Shown: positions 37,865 to 38,852 of the stretch, piece after piece
Position numbering within the stretch: the stretch's first letter is position 1
How the letters are laid out: each line of letters starts with the position of its first letter
Origin: Kofleriaceae bacterium
GTDB lineage: Bacteria; Myxococcota_A; Polyangia; Haliangiales; Haliangiaceae
Assembly: GCA_025357755.1 (NCBI GenBank)
Contig: JANXOP010000128.1
Coordinates: 1-38,852, forward strand
Reading direction: 5' to 3'
Length of the DNA: 38,852 bases
Translations under genes and position numbers: made by a program
Notes under the pieces: generated by a model
Database searches by the model: none
What the model was told of the DNA's origin: nothing
The model's input: the letters and a program-made list of their open reading frames with translations, nothing else

Positions 37865-38852
<988 letters not shown>

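Overview
The window is high-GC DNA whose coding frames end almost entirely in G or C. The gene content points to a myxobacterium-like member of the Myxococcota: Ser/Thr kinases fused to TPR regions, a sigma factor of a myxobacterial type, lipoproteins with thrombospondin type 3 or Cys-rich repeats, an AgmX/PglI-like C-terminal domain, a TIGR02996-like repeat-companion domain, and carboxypeptidase-regulatory repeats. This assignment is an inference from gene families; there is no rRNA here to confirm it. I saw no rRNA, tRNA or CRISPR array.

Layout. 1-422 is the tail of a DUF2461 gene. 483-4523 is a tight four-gene tyrosine/homogentisate degradation operon (fahA, maiA, hppD, hmgA) in which each gene overlaps the next by 1-4 bases. 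4571-15848 holds envelope and signalling genes: Cys-rich and TSP3-repeat lipoproteins, a sigma factor diverging from a kinase that carries an anti-sigma-like zinc motif, msrA, a beta-propeller lipoprotein, a Gly/His-rich exported protein and a large membrane-anchored repeat protein. 15850-18943 is a decayed mobile island: a truncated gene, a broken ISKra4-like transposase, palindromes, an intact REP-associated (Y1) transposase gene, and 420 bp with no gene.

18944-32752 is mostly metabolism and housekeeping: P5C dehydrogenase, two GNAT acetyltransferases, a TIGR02996-like/leucine-rich/SWIM protein, a HelD-like helicase, arginine decarboxylase speA, an AgmX-like protein, a lipoprotein, a minimal Hsp70, an nadA / L,D-transpeptidase pair and an EAL phosphodiesterase. 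32749-37467 adds a four-helix membrane protein and a second sigma-factor/kinase-TPR divergent pair followed by a soluble kinase. speD (polyamine synthesis, partner of speA) diverges from a TPP-riboswitch-controlled thiC. thiC is cut short by a perfect 76-bp fold-back repeat that runs to the last base of the window and looks like an assembly or amplification artefact.

Themes. (1) Two loci pair a sigma factor head-to-head with a membrane-anchored Ser/Thr kinase that has a long TPR-like region. In the first, the kinase begins with a Cys/His motif typical of zinc anti-sigma factors, which suggests a one-protein kinase/anti-sigma receptor; this is the best candidate for an undescribed system. (2) Many start codons lie 5-7 bases after a TANNNT box and lack a Shine-Dalgarno sequence, which suggests frequent leaderless mRNAs. 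(3) Several regulatory structures can be read directly: an operator-like dyad exactly filling the promoter spacer of the HelD-like gene, an 8-bp inverted repeat before speA, and a TPP riboswitch with a competing hairpin.
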